Source of the DNA: Perilla frutescens
Taxonomy: Eukaryota; Streptophyta; Magnoliopsida; Lamiales; Lamiaceae
Direction: 5' to 3'
Length of the DNA: 64,000 bases
Assembly (NCBI GenBank): GCA_026008535.1
Contig: BRKX01000009.1
Location: 30,756,501-30,820,500, forward strand
This document shows, piece after piece, positions 10,178 through 20,460 of this stretch. Every line of letters begins with the position of its first letter. The first letter of the stretch is position 1. The position numbers and the translations under genes were made by a program. The notes beneath the pieces are model-generated. The model searched no databases, had not been told where the DNA came from, and was given only the letters and a program-made list of their open reading frames with translations.

Positions 10178-11911
10178 AGACAAAAGCAACTTGGTACCTA
10201 GCTTACCCCATAAAACTCGCCAGAAGTGTGCTAAGAACTTAGAATCCATATCACTAACAATAGTTCTAGGAATACCATGTAAACGCACAACATTCACAAA
10301 GAATAAATTGGCGACATGAATAGCATCATCGGTTTTACAGCATGCAATGAAGTGTGCCATCTTGGAGAACCGATCAACCAAAACAAAAATGGTGTCCTTT
10401 CTTGACCTTGTCCGCGGCAATCTTAGGATAAAATCCATGAATAAGTCGATCCAAGGTGACGAGGGTGCAGGTAAATGCGTGTTTAAACCAAATGGATGTG
10501 AAGTAGATTTTGACTTCCTATATGTAATGCATCTACTACACGCATTCTCAACATCATGCTTCATATGCGGCCAGAAAAAATGTTCATGCAAAAAGTTCAA
10601 TGTTTTTGACACACCAAAGTGACCCATTAAACCTCCCGCATGCGATTCTAAAACTAGCAATTTACGCATAGAAGACTTAGGTATGCATAACTGGGAACCC
10701 TTGAAAAGAAAACCATCATGCATATAGAAACCATCATAAGCACGAGATTTTGAGCAACATGCAACATATATAGGTGCGAAAAACTCATCACACGCATACA
10801 ACTCCTTCATTGCATCAAATCCCAACATCTTAGCATGCATTAGGTTCAAGAGAACATACCTTTGAGACAGTGCATTGGCAATGACATTTTTCTCACATTT
10901 CTTGTACTTGATGACGTATGAAAAGGACTCGATGAATTCGACCCAACGCGCATGCCTCTTGTTCAGATTTTGCTGGCCTTTCAATTGATTCAAGCTTTCA
11001 TGGTCCGTGTGAATCACGAACTCCTTAGGCCATAGGTAGTGTTGCCACGTCTCTAAAGCTCTCTTGAGTGCATATAACTTCTTATCATATGTCGAGTACT
11101 TTAGGGCTGCATCATTGAGCTTTTTACTGAAAAAGAAACAGCTCCAATACCTTTGCTCGAGGCATCACATTTTATCTCAAATATTTTGTTAATGTCCGGT
11201 AAACAAAGAACAGGCGCATTACACAAACAAGACTTTAAAGTATTAAACGTATGCTCTTGAACAGGACCCCATTCAAACTTGCGATCTTTCTTATTTAACT
11301 CAGTAAGCGGCGCATCTATGCTGGAAAAATCGCGCATAAAGCATCGATAAAAGCCATCAAGGCTGTGGAAAGATCGGACCTTAGACACTGATGTAGGAGT
11401 CAGTCATTCCTCAATCGCCTTGATTTTGGAACGGTCTACTTCTATACCGTGTTTACTCATAATGAAGCCGAGAAACACGACTTCACTCATACAAAAATCA
11501 CACTTAGACAAGTTGGTATATAATTTCGAACTCCTAACTAGCTCAAACACGTGACTAAGGTGCTACATTTGTGCTTGTGTCGACTCACTGTATATCAATA
11601 TATCATCAAAATATACGACTACAAACTTGCCTATGACTTCACGCAAAATATTATTCATTAAACGCATAAACGTGCTCGATGCATTGGTGAGACCAAAAGG
11701 CATAACGAGTCATTCATATAATCCATGTTTTATCTTAAATGTTGTCTTCCATTCATGCCCCTCTTGCATACGAACTTGCAAGTACCCAGACCTTAAATCG
11801 ATTTTAGAAAAGATCTTTGACCCGGATAATTCATCTAGCATATCATATAACCTAGGGATGGGAAAATGATACTTTATCGTGATTTTGTTGATTGCTCGGT
11901 AATCCATGCAC
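10178..11911 (-). pseudogene. Old CRM-like gypsy: RT, RNase H, integrase core
   Basis: Minus-strand blocks run in gypsy order. RT: CMDYRAINKITIKYHFPIPR near 11860-11910, FSKIDLRSGYLQVRM, and YFDDILIYS near 11590-11620. RNase H: FEIKCDASSKGIGAV near 11160 and MIHTDHESLNQLKGQQNL at 11017. Integrase: zinc finger H-x3-H-x~29-C-x2-C near 10530-10640 and core IDLFMDFILRLPRTRS and IVSDMDSKF. Frames change near 11020-11100 and 11390, and stops occur. The sequence closely resembles the complete element at 47-50 kb, so it is an older member of a related family. The RT is cut at about 11911 where unrelated DNA begins; protease and gag are absent. Confidence 0.88.
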
Positions 11912-12145
11912 ACCACAGTTGTGGAATAAATTTTGTATAAAGTAGACACTGTCTTCCAAGCAAACATGCATAGCATCTACTAATACTACAATCATTTAAA
12001 CTCTTAACATCTGTTGATTGGGAAAACAAGATAACATAAAATACTAATATACAAGTCTAGGTAGTAAGATAAATCAAAGCCACTACAGTTAAGAGATCAA
12101 ATCACTGCACAAATGAAGTGATGAATGATGATACTACATGAACAT
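11912..12145. other. Junction segment between gypsy RT and RDR2 fragment
   Basis: No ORF and no clear repeat. At about 11972 the plus strand reads A|TCTACTAATACTAC, which resembles the 5' terminus of plant Helitrons (TC after a host A). No matching 3' hairpin plus CTRR was found, so this is only a hint of how the gene fragments to the right arrived. It includes the presumed 3' UTR of the RDR2 fragment. Confidence 0.35.
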
Positions 12146-12553
12146 TCATATCATCTCTAGATCTTGGAGCAGATATTCAAGTGAAGACATGGGAGCAGCT
12201 TTTCTTGGATTTTTCTTCTTAACCTGCATAAGGTTGTCGTACACACACCACTGAAAGCTAATGTAGTGAGTCCTCTTCATCCCGTCGTTGTAGCGACCCC
12301 AATACTCGGGATGATAAGTCACGTGATACCAAGCTAAAGCCTTTGCATAGGCCGCATGCCCCGATTTACCTCATCTTTTGAAGCATGATCTGGCCTCACT
12401 CTTCAGAGACCTCACAACAGCACCAATTGCTTCTGCAATCTTTCTACAGTCAAATATTTTCGACATCTGCATAATACCTCTGCTCAGTATCTCACCCCCA
12501 GTCTTGATGCCGTAGTAGTCCATTAGGTTGCCTAGTTTATGATCATAGATGGT
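12146..12553 (-). pseudogene. RDR2: RDR2 C-terminal exon fragment (RNA-dependent RNA polymerase 2)
   Basis: Minus-strand translation runs through KLGNLMDYYGIKTGGEILSR, MSKIFDCRKIAEAIGAVVRS, AWYHVTYHPEYWGRYNDG and ISFQWCVYDNLMQVKKK, then ends at TGA (12146-12148). These blocks and their spacing match the C-terminus of plant RDR2, which makes double-stranded RNA from Pol IV transcripts in RNA-directed DNA methylation. The catalytic DxDGD region is not in this exon. An in-frame TGA at 12371-12373 and the absence of all upstream RDR exons make it a fragment. The 5' edge is near 12553, where an in-frame stop precedes it; the splice acceptor was not fixed. The next sequence upstream is a nicotinamidase exon on the same strand, not RDR2. 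The RDR2 assignment over other RDRs is from memory of the C-terminal wording and is fairly confident. Confidence 0.82.
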
Positions 12554-12699
12554 TTAAGACTTGATTCAGTTATCTTGAAGAATAAGCATGCCCTCATTTT
12601 GTTTAATACTTTTAGACAAATAATTAGTGAAAGGAAAATGAACACGCTAGATAAGCGATCAAAGTGCATAGAGAGTTACATGTATTCAGATGGTCTAAC

Positions 12700-12885
12700 C
12701 TGAGGATGAGCTAAACCGCCTTTCATATTTCTAGCAACATATAATGGAAGATCAAAAGTAGCACAACCATGAGAATACACAATCACATCCTCTAACGGAG
12801 AAAGTAATCCATGGTTTCTAGCAGACAGAGCCGAGCAAACAAAATCAAGGATGCATATGTCTGTGCAAATCCCTACAACCAATAT
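12700..12885 (-). pseudogene. Nicotinamidase exon with catalytic Cys (fragment)
   Basis: A 186-bp exon (62 codons) is bounded by AG before 12885 and GT after 12700. It reads ILVVGICTDICILDFVCSAL through SPLEDVIVYSHGCATFDLPL to KGGLAHPQ. This is the core of plant nicotinamidase (isochorismatase-like hydrolase family), which converts nicotinamide to nicotinate in NAD salvage. The catalytic Cys is expected to be the one in CTDIC. The exon has no stop and is in phase with the upstream exon at 13021-13154. The family's last exon (ELMHH-type) is missing, and an RDR2 exon follows instead. The first exon with the metal and Asp residues is also missing, so the locus cannot encode an active enzyme. Confidence 0.88.
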
Positions 12886-13020
12886 CTAAGGACAAGAAAA
12901 TGTTGGTCGAAAGGGCATCTGAATGACAAAAGAAATTATGTGGTACATGTCCAAGAATACCTACTACTGAGATGCAGAAGGGGAAAAAGAAATCACAATT
13001 TTATTGTGGAAAACACTCAC

Positions 13021-13154
13021 AACTTTGATCTCATTTGATTTCACCCAATCCACGAAGGCACTAGAACCATCCTTTTCCAAAGAACCAAGAAATCCATCAA
13101 TACAATCCTTACATCGAACTGTCACATTTGTTTCATTTTCCAGCCACTGTAATG
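13021..13154 (-). pseudogene. Nicotinamidase exon, upstream of the catalytic-Cys exon
   Basis: A 134-bp exon has a TGTGCAG acceptor before 13154 and a GTGAGT donor after 13021. It encodes LQWLENETNVTVRCKDCIDG and FLGSLEKDGSSAFVDWVKSN, then EIKV. The Lys in RCKDC corresponds to the catalytic Lys of the isochorismatase fold. Joined to the exon at 12700-12885 the frame continues without a break across a 135-bp intron. Intact splice sites and frame suggest either a recent capture or a locus recently disrupted by retroelements. Confidence 0.88.
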
Positions 13155-13433
13155 CTGCACACGAGATGAAAATGAGAGAGTTGAAAAAATGATTGCAACA
13201 CGGGCATGGTATTGCAGGAGATAGATTTAGAAATTATTACAAGGAACCAATAATTACATCAGTGATTGGGGTTCCAATCACATATATAGTACAAGCAACA
13301 TAAATTAGTGCGCATATCAATTGAAATAAATCATAGTAGGAAATCATACAAGATAGAGATAATGAAGGATTTCTTAATATGATCCAAGAAAAATAAATCG
13401 AGAGAAACCTCGAGAAAGCAAGAGTGATTCTGT
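13155..13433 (-). other. Probable intron of the nicotinamidase fragment
   Basis: This 279-bp stretch between the acceptor at 13155 and the copia C LTR has no convincing coding sequence. It ends at the LTR with a 24-bp sequence (13400-13423, GAGAGAAACCTCGAGAAAGC then AAGA) that recurs exactly at 18845-18868 on the far side of copia C. In the minus orientation this could be an exon end (CTCGAG) followed by a GT donor, so the stretch would be intron sequence. Confidence 0.45.
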
Positions 13434-13801
13434 TGAGATCAAAGATTTCTTCCATTTTGTAAACTAAATTTGAATGAAAATATCAAAAATGAAATGAGTT
13501 AATTGTTTTTCTTATTCACTCAAAAACTTGATACAGAAGTGTGCTTCTCCATATTTATACATGTGCAGAGAATTGACAAAATATCTACACAACTAACTAC
13601 AATAGATCCCACGATCTACAATGATGATCCTCTAGAGTATGGAGAACGGTCAGGATTGAAGGAGATATATCAAGTACGGATTATGCTTGTTGGAGTAATC
13701 CTGCATGAAGAAAACCAAATCCATTAGTTGTCATGCTGACGTGGAAGTTAGGAATAGAGCATGCATGTATGTATGCATGTGTGTGAGAAGCAGCAGACAC
13801 A
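13434..13801 (-). repeat. Copia C 3' LTR
   Basis: Plus strand TGAGATCAAAG...GCAGACACA. It shares an almost identical 5' half with 18427-18816. It is about 20 bp shorter than the other LTR because of an indel near 13740 (the partner has an extra TATATGTATGTATCCATTG-like segment). It is preceded (minus sense) by a purine-rich tract at 13805-13824. Confidence 0.9.
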
Positions 13802-13804
13802 GTA

Positions 13805-13824
13805 CTTTTTCACCTCCCCTCAAG
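13805..13824 (-). other. Copia C polypurine tract
   Basis: Minus strand CTTGAGGGGAGGTGAAAAAG ends three bases before the LTR start TGTGTCTGC. Position and composition fit the plus-strand primer of an LTR retrotransposon. Confidence 0.8.
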
Positions 13825-15174
13825 CTGCAGCCGATGGATATCACCAAGGCAAAGCTTGGATAAGAGAAACTGGAAGCGAGTAGCCAACAAAGCTTTAGTG
13901 AATAAATCGGCAAGCTGAACCTGAGATGACACATACAAGGGCTGGAAGAACCTAGAACGAAAGTGATCTCGTGCAAAGTGACAGTTGAGGTCAATGTGCT
14001 TGGTTCTTTGGTGAAAAACTTGATTCTTGGTAATTTGGACAACATCTTGATTGTCACAATAAAGCGGAATGGGATTGGAGAAGGAAACGTGAAAATCACG
14101 AAGAATATAGGACAACTAAAGCAGCTCGCGCACAGTAGCACTGAGGCTACGATACTCTGCTTCGGCAGAAGACATAGCAACTGTTGTTTGCTTCTTGCAG
14201 CGCCATGAAATTAGATAAGAACCCAAGAAAACACAATAGCCAGTAAGTGAGCGACGAGTATCAGGAAAAGTACCCCAATCTGCATCGCAATAGGCAGAAA
14301 TGGCCAGTGACGTAGAAGAAGGAAAGAATAGGCCTCGAGATGGAGAGGCTTTGAGATACTTTAACACATGCAACGCAGCTTGCCAATGCTCTTGAGTAGG
14401 GCGAGAGATGAATTGACTCAATTGTTGAACCGCATAGGAAATATTAGGGCGAGTCAGGTTAAGATAGATAAGTTTACCAAGTAATCTTCTATACTGATCA
14501 GGCTGAGAAAGAGGGACGGTGCCATCAACGGTAAGATAAAGACCAGGTGGAAGTGGAGTAGATTTGGGGTGACAGCCGCTTAAGCCAGCATAGTCAAGGC
14601 AATCAAGAATGTATTTGCGCTGACATAGATACGTCCAATGAGAACCCCTAGCTATCTCAATGCCAAGAAAGAATTTTGCCTCACCAAGATCCTTTATGGC
14701 AAAGGCATCATGAAGGGAGGATTTAAGATGATTAATATCCTCAAGGTCAGGACCGGTAATAAGGATGTCGTCAATATAAACGAGAAGGGCTAAGAAAGTG
14801 GAGCCCGACCCCCTCAAGAATAAGCAATTATCATTAGCAGATTGTACAAAGCCAAGAGAGAAGAGGTGCTTACAAAACTCTTGGTTCCATTCACGGGAGG
14901 CCTGCTTAAGATCATAGAGGCTCTTCACAAGACGACAAACTTGTTGAGGCTGAGCTCGAGAATAACCCTGTGGTGGAAGCATGTAGATTTCATCAGTTAA
15001 ATGCCCATGAAGGAAGGCATTATTGACATTAATTTGGTGCAGACCCCAAGAGTGATGTGAGGTAAGAGCAATAAATAAGCGGACAGTCACAAGTTTCGCT
15101 ATAGGAGAAAAGACTTCATGATAATCTATACCAAACTCCTGTTTGTAACCTTTGGCGACGAGCTGAGCTTTGAA
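13810..15174 (-). pseudogene. Copia C reverse transcriptase and RNase H
   Basis: The RT part (14116-15090) has INVNNAFLHGHLTDEIYM (catalytic Asp of motif A changed to Asn), VCRLVKSLYDLKQASREWNQ and the YIDD active site in LLVYIDDILITG near 14775. The RNase H part has SAYCDADWGTFPDTRRSLTG near 14280, MSSAEAEYRSLS near 14150 and, after an in-frame TAG at 14116, IPLYCDNQDVVQITKN and RTKHIDLNCHF. The polyprotein ends at 13810, immediately before the polypurine tract. The D-to-N change plus the stop make it inactive. Confidence 0.93.
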
Positions 15175-16660
15175 TCACTCAACAGTACCATCCGCTTTGA
15201 GTTTTATTTTGTAAACCCGCGTGCTTACCGAGAGGAAGAGTAGTAAGCTCCCAGGTTTTGTTAGCATCAAGTGCATTGAGTTCCTGCTGCATGGTCTCAT
15301 TCCATTCAATGAATTTGCTAACCTCAGTAAAAGAAGTACGTTCGCGCAACTCTTGAACAATGACTAGAAAAGCAGTATATGAAGCAGTTAAAGCATGAGA
15401 AATAACATAAGGAAAAGTGGGAAGAGTAAGTGAAGATGGAGGATCATAAGAGGTAAAAGAAGGAGAGAGAGTGGAACACACATAATCCTGTAAATAGGAA
15501 GGCATTGTAGAAATTCGAGTACTATGACGAAGAACAACATGGGAAGTGTGTAAAGAAGGTGATGATTCATCAGCTGCAGAAGTGACATAAGGAGATGCTG
15601 ATGATGATGGAGGAGATTTATTATTGTCAGAAGTTGGTACAGTACATGTGTCATCAAATGAGGATGGATCATCAACAAATGAAGGGAAAGGTAAAGTTAG
15701 GGGAGAAGAATCTTGTTGCAGAGGATAAATTGTAGCAAAGAATTTTACATCCCTGGCTATGATGATTTTGTATGTATCAAGATTATAAAGGATAAATCCT
15801 TTATTGTTAAGAGCATGCCCAAGAAAAATCCCTTTATAACATCTAGAGACAAACTTAGATAGGTGTGGAGATGTATTAGCACCATATCCTAAGCAACCAA
15901 AGGGCTGGAGACTTGAATAAGAGGGAGGCTTTTGGAAAAGTATCTCATAAGGAGTCAACCAATTTAGAACAGCGGAAGGTGTTCTATTGATCAGCCACGT
16001 GGCATGGAGAATTGAATACGGCCAAAACTTACATGGTAATTGAATTTGAAACATGAGCGCCCGAGCAACTTGGAGGAGATGTTTATGCTTGCGCTCAACA
16101 ATTCCATTCTGCTACGGAGAATATGGACAAGACCGTTGGTGTAAAATTCCACTTTCCTGGAACAGAGTTTGAGTAGCAGATATAACAGATTCTGGTATAA
16201 ATTCCATTCTGTACCGTTGTCAATTCGAATATAACAGATTCTGGTATGGAAATGTGTTTGAACCATCACCAAGAAGCTTCTTAATATCCTATGTACCTGT
16301 CCCTTATCATTGAGCAGATAAGTCCATGTTGTTCGTGTGTGATCTTCCACCAAAGTCAGTATATATGGAGTATTAGTAACACTGTCACCATGATAAGGCC
16401 CTCATAAGTCAGCATGTAAGAGCTCAAATGGTTTGTCATGTCGCTGTTGAAGTGGAGGGAAAGGCAATCTTTGCTGTTTGGCCCTATGACAAATCTCACA
16501 ATTAGCAAAGTCATCAAAATCAGTAGTAGAAAATCTCTTTTGTCGAAGAGCACCAACAGATGGGTGGCCAAGAATCTCATGCCACTGCCTCAAACTCATA
16601 TATACAGTATTGGTACTGGTGCATATCCTGCCATGCACGCTGCTCTTGAACACATACAAT
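15175..16660 (-). pseudogene. Copia C GAG-pre-integrase and integrase
   Basis: The zinc-binding pre-integrase segment (16402-16659) reads LRQWHEILGHPSVGALRQKR and FANCEICHRAKQQRLPF (H-x-H-x-C-x2-C pattern). The integrase core follows in broken frames (VEDHTRTTWTYLLNDKGQV and IRIDNGTEW near 16200-16350). The conserved late block FWPYSILHATWLINRTPSAV, PFGCLGYG and KFVSRCYKGIFLGH lies at 15700-16054. A serine/proline-rich linker (about 15400-15700) then leads to WNETMQQELNALDANKTWEL, the start of RT. At least three frame changes occur. Confidence 0.9.
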
Positions 16661-16664
16661 TTTC

Positions 16665-17289
16665 CTATCCAAGAACATGATCATGATGCTGATTCTGAAT
16701 GATACAATGTGTAGGAAGGAAAAGAACTTTCCCAAGTATCTCCTTAGTGAGCTGTCCAATTGAGACCAGGTTATGGGTAAAGGAAGGAGCAAAAAGAACT
16801 TTCTTCAGTGTAATTTCATCTGTTAGCTTAGCTTCTCCAATATGATGCACCTGTATATTGGAACCATCAGGTAGAAAAATTCTATGAGGATCATCAAGTA
16901 GTGTTAAACTCTGCATGAGTGCAAGGTTGCAGCACATGTGTGTGCTCGCACCAGAATCAAGTATCCATTCATTAGTATGGATCTCTTCATTTATGCCAAA
17001 TGGAAAATGCCCCATAACTTCATCACTCAAGTGTGTATCTGTAACAGCTCCTGTATTGATCATGTGTGCAACATCATTTACTGGAGCAGGGGAGTCAGAT
17101 TTCTTGAAGTAACTGCTGATGCATTTTATGACCTCAGCTTGTATCAGTTTATTCATGTCCAGACCTGAATTCCCTTCTTGATTTTGGGAGTCACTTCTAA
17201 CCTTCTTCAAAATATTTGGCTCTAGACTTGCCTTTGGTTTGCTTAAAATCTTTATACCATTCCGGATATCCAATGATTTCAAAATAATT
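16665..17289 (-). pseudogene. Copia C protease
   Basis: Aspartic protease with an intact signature NEWILDSGASTHMCCN near 16930-16975, followed by FLPDGSNIQVHHIGEAKL and LFAPSFTHNLVSIGQL, typical of copia retropepsins. The frame is shifted relative to gag near 17200-17290. The segment between zinc knuckle and protease is linker. Confidence 0.9.
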
Positions 17290-18159
17290 CTATTTCTCAT
17301 ACCTAGATCCCCCACAATGAGTGCACTTTAATTTTTGCTTCTCTTCTTTTGTCAATCGTCTTCTAAAATTATCATGCTTTCCACCAAAATTCCTACTATT
17401 AGAGTACATAGCTGTCTGATCAGTAAGCTCTGGATAAAAGGATGAAACTTCTTTCTGGTCTTCAACTTGCAACACCATGGAATATGCTTGGCTCACAGTC
17501 GGTAAAGGATCTAGAATTAGAATTTGATTCCTAATGGCTTCATAACTGTCATTTAATCCTATCAAAAACTGCATGAGGCGTTCACTCTCCTTGTTGTGTT
17601 TGTTCAGATCAGCCGCACCATATGTACATGTGTGACAAGGTACTAACAGATGAAGCTCATCCCACAGTGTTAGTAGGTTGTGAAAATACATCATAACAGA
17701 CTGATTTCTCTGTGAATATGTAGCCAATTCACGTCTCAATTTGTATATCTTGGGACCATTTGATCGGCCAAATCGCCTATGTAGTTCATCCCATAACGAC
17801 TTTGAAGTATCTAAATGTTGAAAACCTCTACTTAATTCCTTGGAAATCGAGTTCACTATCCAGGAAACCACCACATAATCCACCTTAAGCCATTGCCTAT
17901 AGTCTACAGATGAACTATCCGGCTCCAATAAAGTGCCATTAATAAACTCTAGTTTATTCCTAGCTGCGAGACCACGCTTAATCGATCTACACCAGCTATA
18001 GAAATTCTTACCGGTCAATAGATCCGTAGTTAAGATCATACCAGGGTGGTCATTTTGGCTCAGGTGAAGCACATCTTTGCTCTGCACTCTGTTCGATGTC
18101 ATTTCTCTTCCTTGATCCTCACGTATTCGATCATTCACTGTTTCAGCTGACTGATTCAT
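17290..18159 (-). pseudogene. Copia C gag
   Basis: A 289-codon frame starts at the ATG at 18159. The N-terminal part has LTTDLLTGKNFYSWCRSIKR, followed by LDTSKSLWDELHRRFGRSNG and LMQFLIGLNDSYEAIRNQIL, as in plant copia gag proteins (Retrotran_gag_3/UBN2). The zinc knuckle begins CTHCGGSRYEK, but its His is Tyr and an in-frame TAG ends the frame at 17290. The downstream codons continue the gag sense (EIIGYPEWYKD), so this is a point mutation, not a natural end. Confidence 0.93.
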
Positions 18160-18409
18160 AGATCAGTTGTTATCTCCTCGATCCTCCTCTTCAATCACAG
18201 CTTCAATATGGTAGCCCCTTTCCTCGGTAAAGAGTTTATTCCATGGCATTTGTCGATTCTGCTTCGGCATGGCAGCTTGATTTCAGAAATAAAAAGCTGC
18301 TGTAAAATTTCTCAAAATTTTGAAGTTTATCGAATTTCAATCGGCGAACCAGATCTTCACTTGAAATTCAATCGGTAGATCGTCACTCATTAATTCAAGC
18401 CAATAACCA
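18160..18409 (-). other. Copia C leader
   Basis: About 250 bp lies between primer-binding site and gag start without a convincing alternative ORF. Nothing further recognised. Confidence 0.6.
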
Positions 18410-18423
18410 GGCTCTTGATACCA
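18410..18423 (-). other. Copia C primer-binding site
   Basis: Minus strand TGGTATCAAGAGCC, one inserted A relative to the usual TGGTATCAGAGCC complement of initiator-Met tRNA. It is three bases from the LTR. Confidence 0.85.
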
Positions 18424-18426
18424 TAT

Positions 18427-18816
18427 TGAGATCAAATATTTCTTCCATTTTGTAAACTAAATTTGAATGAAAATATCAAAAATGAAACGAGTTAATTGTT
18501 TTTCTTATTCACTCAAAAACTTGATACAAAAGTGTGCTTCTCCATATTTATACATGTGCAGAGAATTGACAAAATATCTATACAACTAACTACAATAGAT
18601 CCCACGGTCTACAATGATGATCCTCTAGAGTATGGAGAACGGTCAGGATTGAAGGAGATATATCAAGTACGGATTATGCTTGTTGGAGTAATCCTGCATG
18701 AAGAAAACCAAATCCATTAGTTGTCATGCTAACGTATATATGTATGTATCCATTGTTGGAAGTCAGGAATATAGCATGCATGTATGTATACATGTGTGTG
18801 AGAAGTAGCAGACACA
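18427..18816 (-). repeat. Copia C 5' LTR
   Basis: Plus strand TGAGATCAAAT...GCAGACACA, nearly identical to 13434-13801 apart from a few substitutions and one indel of about 20 bp. TG...CA ends are present. Confidence 0.9.
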
Positions 18817-19130
18817 GTAACTTCTTCAGATTCAGCAACTTTTAGAGAGAAACCTCGAGAAAGCAAGAACGATGAGTGATGTCGCCGCCGTTTCATCATT
18901 GATCGGTGGTCGTGAGCTTCGGTACGGTGGTGATGGTGGCAGCGTTGGCGAGTTCACCTCTCTCTCTCTTGTGTTTGCCTGAGCTGCGGTTCGCTTCTCT
19001 CTCCCTTTCGCATTTCTGATATCCGTTTTTTTTAATTTGGGCTGATTTCTGCATCTGGGCTTGATCCGTGTTACTGGGCCGACCTGTCTGATGGACCGGT
19101 CCATCAGTCTCCTGCACAGGAGACCAACCC
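18817..19130 (-). other. GC-rich leader segment upstream of the nicotinamidase fragment
   Basis: This is less AT-rich than its surroundings and lies between copia C and a truncated LTR. Read on the minus strand it has a CT/GA-rich stretch (about 18950-19000), a possible ATG at 18896 and the 24-bp sequence (18845-18868) repeated at 13400-13423. It may be the 5' UTR or first exon of the disrupted gene, but no nicotinamidase N-terminal motif is readable. Two adjacent palindromes occur at 19088-19107 (CTGATGGACCGGTCCATCAG, perfect) and 19107-19124 (8-bp stem, 2-bp loop). Confidence 0.4.
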
Positions 19131-19970
19131 AAATAAATACATTAAGTATTATTTTTATTCCTCTAAAGAAATAATACAGACTTACCAATTTAATACATAT
19201 TTACAAATATGCTTTCTCCTTTAATTCAACTATTCCACATGTTTAAGATATAATGTCATTTAATTAATTATTTAAGCTTTTGCCAACTATAATTAATCAA
19301 TATCTTGTTTTGAGAGTAGTACCACACGATTTCCATATCATGTAAGAATAAATTAATATTATGCCTGCAGGGCTTCCCATGATCTTTGTGCTTCCTCAAG
19401 GGGACATTATCAACCTGACGCACTAGGACATGATTGCCATATATAATGCATGACCCATCATATATGTAAATGCCACAACCCAAAATATCAAGATGTTGAT
19501 CCTATCAAAGAAACTCACCCATTGATAAATCAACACAGTCGACGTAACATATATATGTCTGTCAATAATATATGAGTTAAGAACCCGAATTATGTAGATC
19601 TTTGTTCACTCACTTAAGATCAGAATAAAGAACAATATCCTGTCGTGATCCTCCTCAATACACACATCAATGTACTAGAATAATCTATTAATCAAGATAA
19701 ACTAACAATCAGATTATTCTATGGTATACCGATGGTTGGTTCAAGACCATCTAAGTTGTGAGCATTTTAATACATTGCAAGGAAATGATGATATAATCTT
19801 TACCGTGTGTTCACCCACACCATATTATCTACAATACAAGTATAGGGAATGTGTAAATAAAAATAACAATAATTAAATGCACATAGTGCCTACAATAATT
19901 ATTCAATCTACATCGTCTTAATATTATTTAATGTATACAGAGACAAGCTTTCCACTATATAAAACCAACA
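19131..19970 (-). mobile_element. Truncated LTR of copia A family (840 bp)
   Basis: Colinear with 4796-5638 of the copia A LTR, including ATTAAGTATTATTTTTATTC at the left and the AAACCAACA end at 19970, with scattered substitutions and small indels. The inner part of the LTR (equivalent of 4172-4795) and all internal sequence are missing. It is a decayed remnant, not a clean solo LTR. Confidence 0.88.
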
Positions 19971-20398
19971 AACAAGTTAAGATTATAAAATTATTTAGTA
20001 TGTTATTTGAATAGCTTGTCACATGTAAAGTGTTATATTATCATTATGTAGTTTCATTTATACATTCTACGAGATCGGTACACGAGCTCGCACGAGCTAC
20101 CGGTGAATCAATTTTAAGCTTCAATAATTTTATTACAGAATAAAAATTTTGGGGAAAAACCTACAAAAAATAGAAAGGGCGCGACTGTCTCACAAGAGTC
20201 ATATTCTAGTTTATTTTTATTTTTTATTTTATATATTGCTATGTTTACTACATTGTTTATTTTTTTAAAGATGATGCATTTTTTTCTTAAAATAAAACAA
20301 TGTCGTTAACATAGTAGGAGATGTAATTATCCAATTAACTAATTAATCAGATGATATATTTATTTCTTAATTAATTAATATTATATTTTCATTTTCAG

Positions 20399-20460
20399 AA
20401 ATGTTATTTAGACGGGAAACCCAATTTTTCTATTTGTAAATACAGTGTTGTTATTATATA
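20399..20460. repeat. Dispersed repeat shared with 58133-58198
   Basis: About 62 bp containing TTTAGACGGGAAA and GTGTTGTTATTATATA match the segment at 58133-58198 with few differences, although the flanks differ. It is a fragment of an unidentified repeat family. The DNA around it (19971-20690) is AT-rich with no recognised gene. Confidence 0.6.

Larger units (their letters stand above)
13434..18816 (-). mobile_element. Copia C, full-length decayed Ty1/copia element (5383 bp)
   Basis: LTRs of 368 bp (13434-13801) and 390 bp (18427-18816) flank one gag-pol in copia order (gag, protease, integrase, RT, RNase H) on the minus strand, with primer-binding site and polypurine tract in place. The coding region carries in-frame stops (for example at 17290 and 14116) and several frameshifts, so it is not autonomous. 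The five bases outside the LTRs (TCTGT and GTAAC) do not match. Instead a 24-bp direct repeat flanks the element at a short distance. It inserted into the chimeric nicotinamidase/RDR2 segment. Confidence 0.92.

Noticed and set aside
12361..12553. RDR-like fragment as a viral RNA polymerase
   Set aside because: The C-terminal blocks match plant cellular RDR2, and no viral polymerase motifs are present.
13503..13727. Paired 74-residue ORFs here and at 18496-18720
   Set aside because: They are identical because they lie in the two LTRs of copia C, on the strand opposite to the element's genes.
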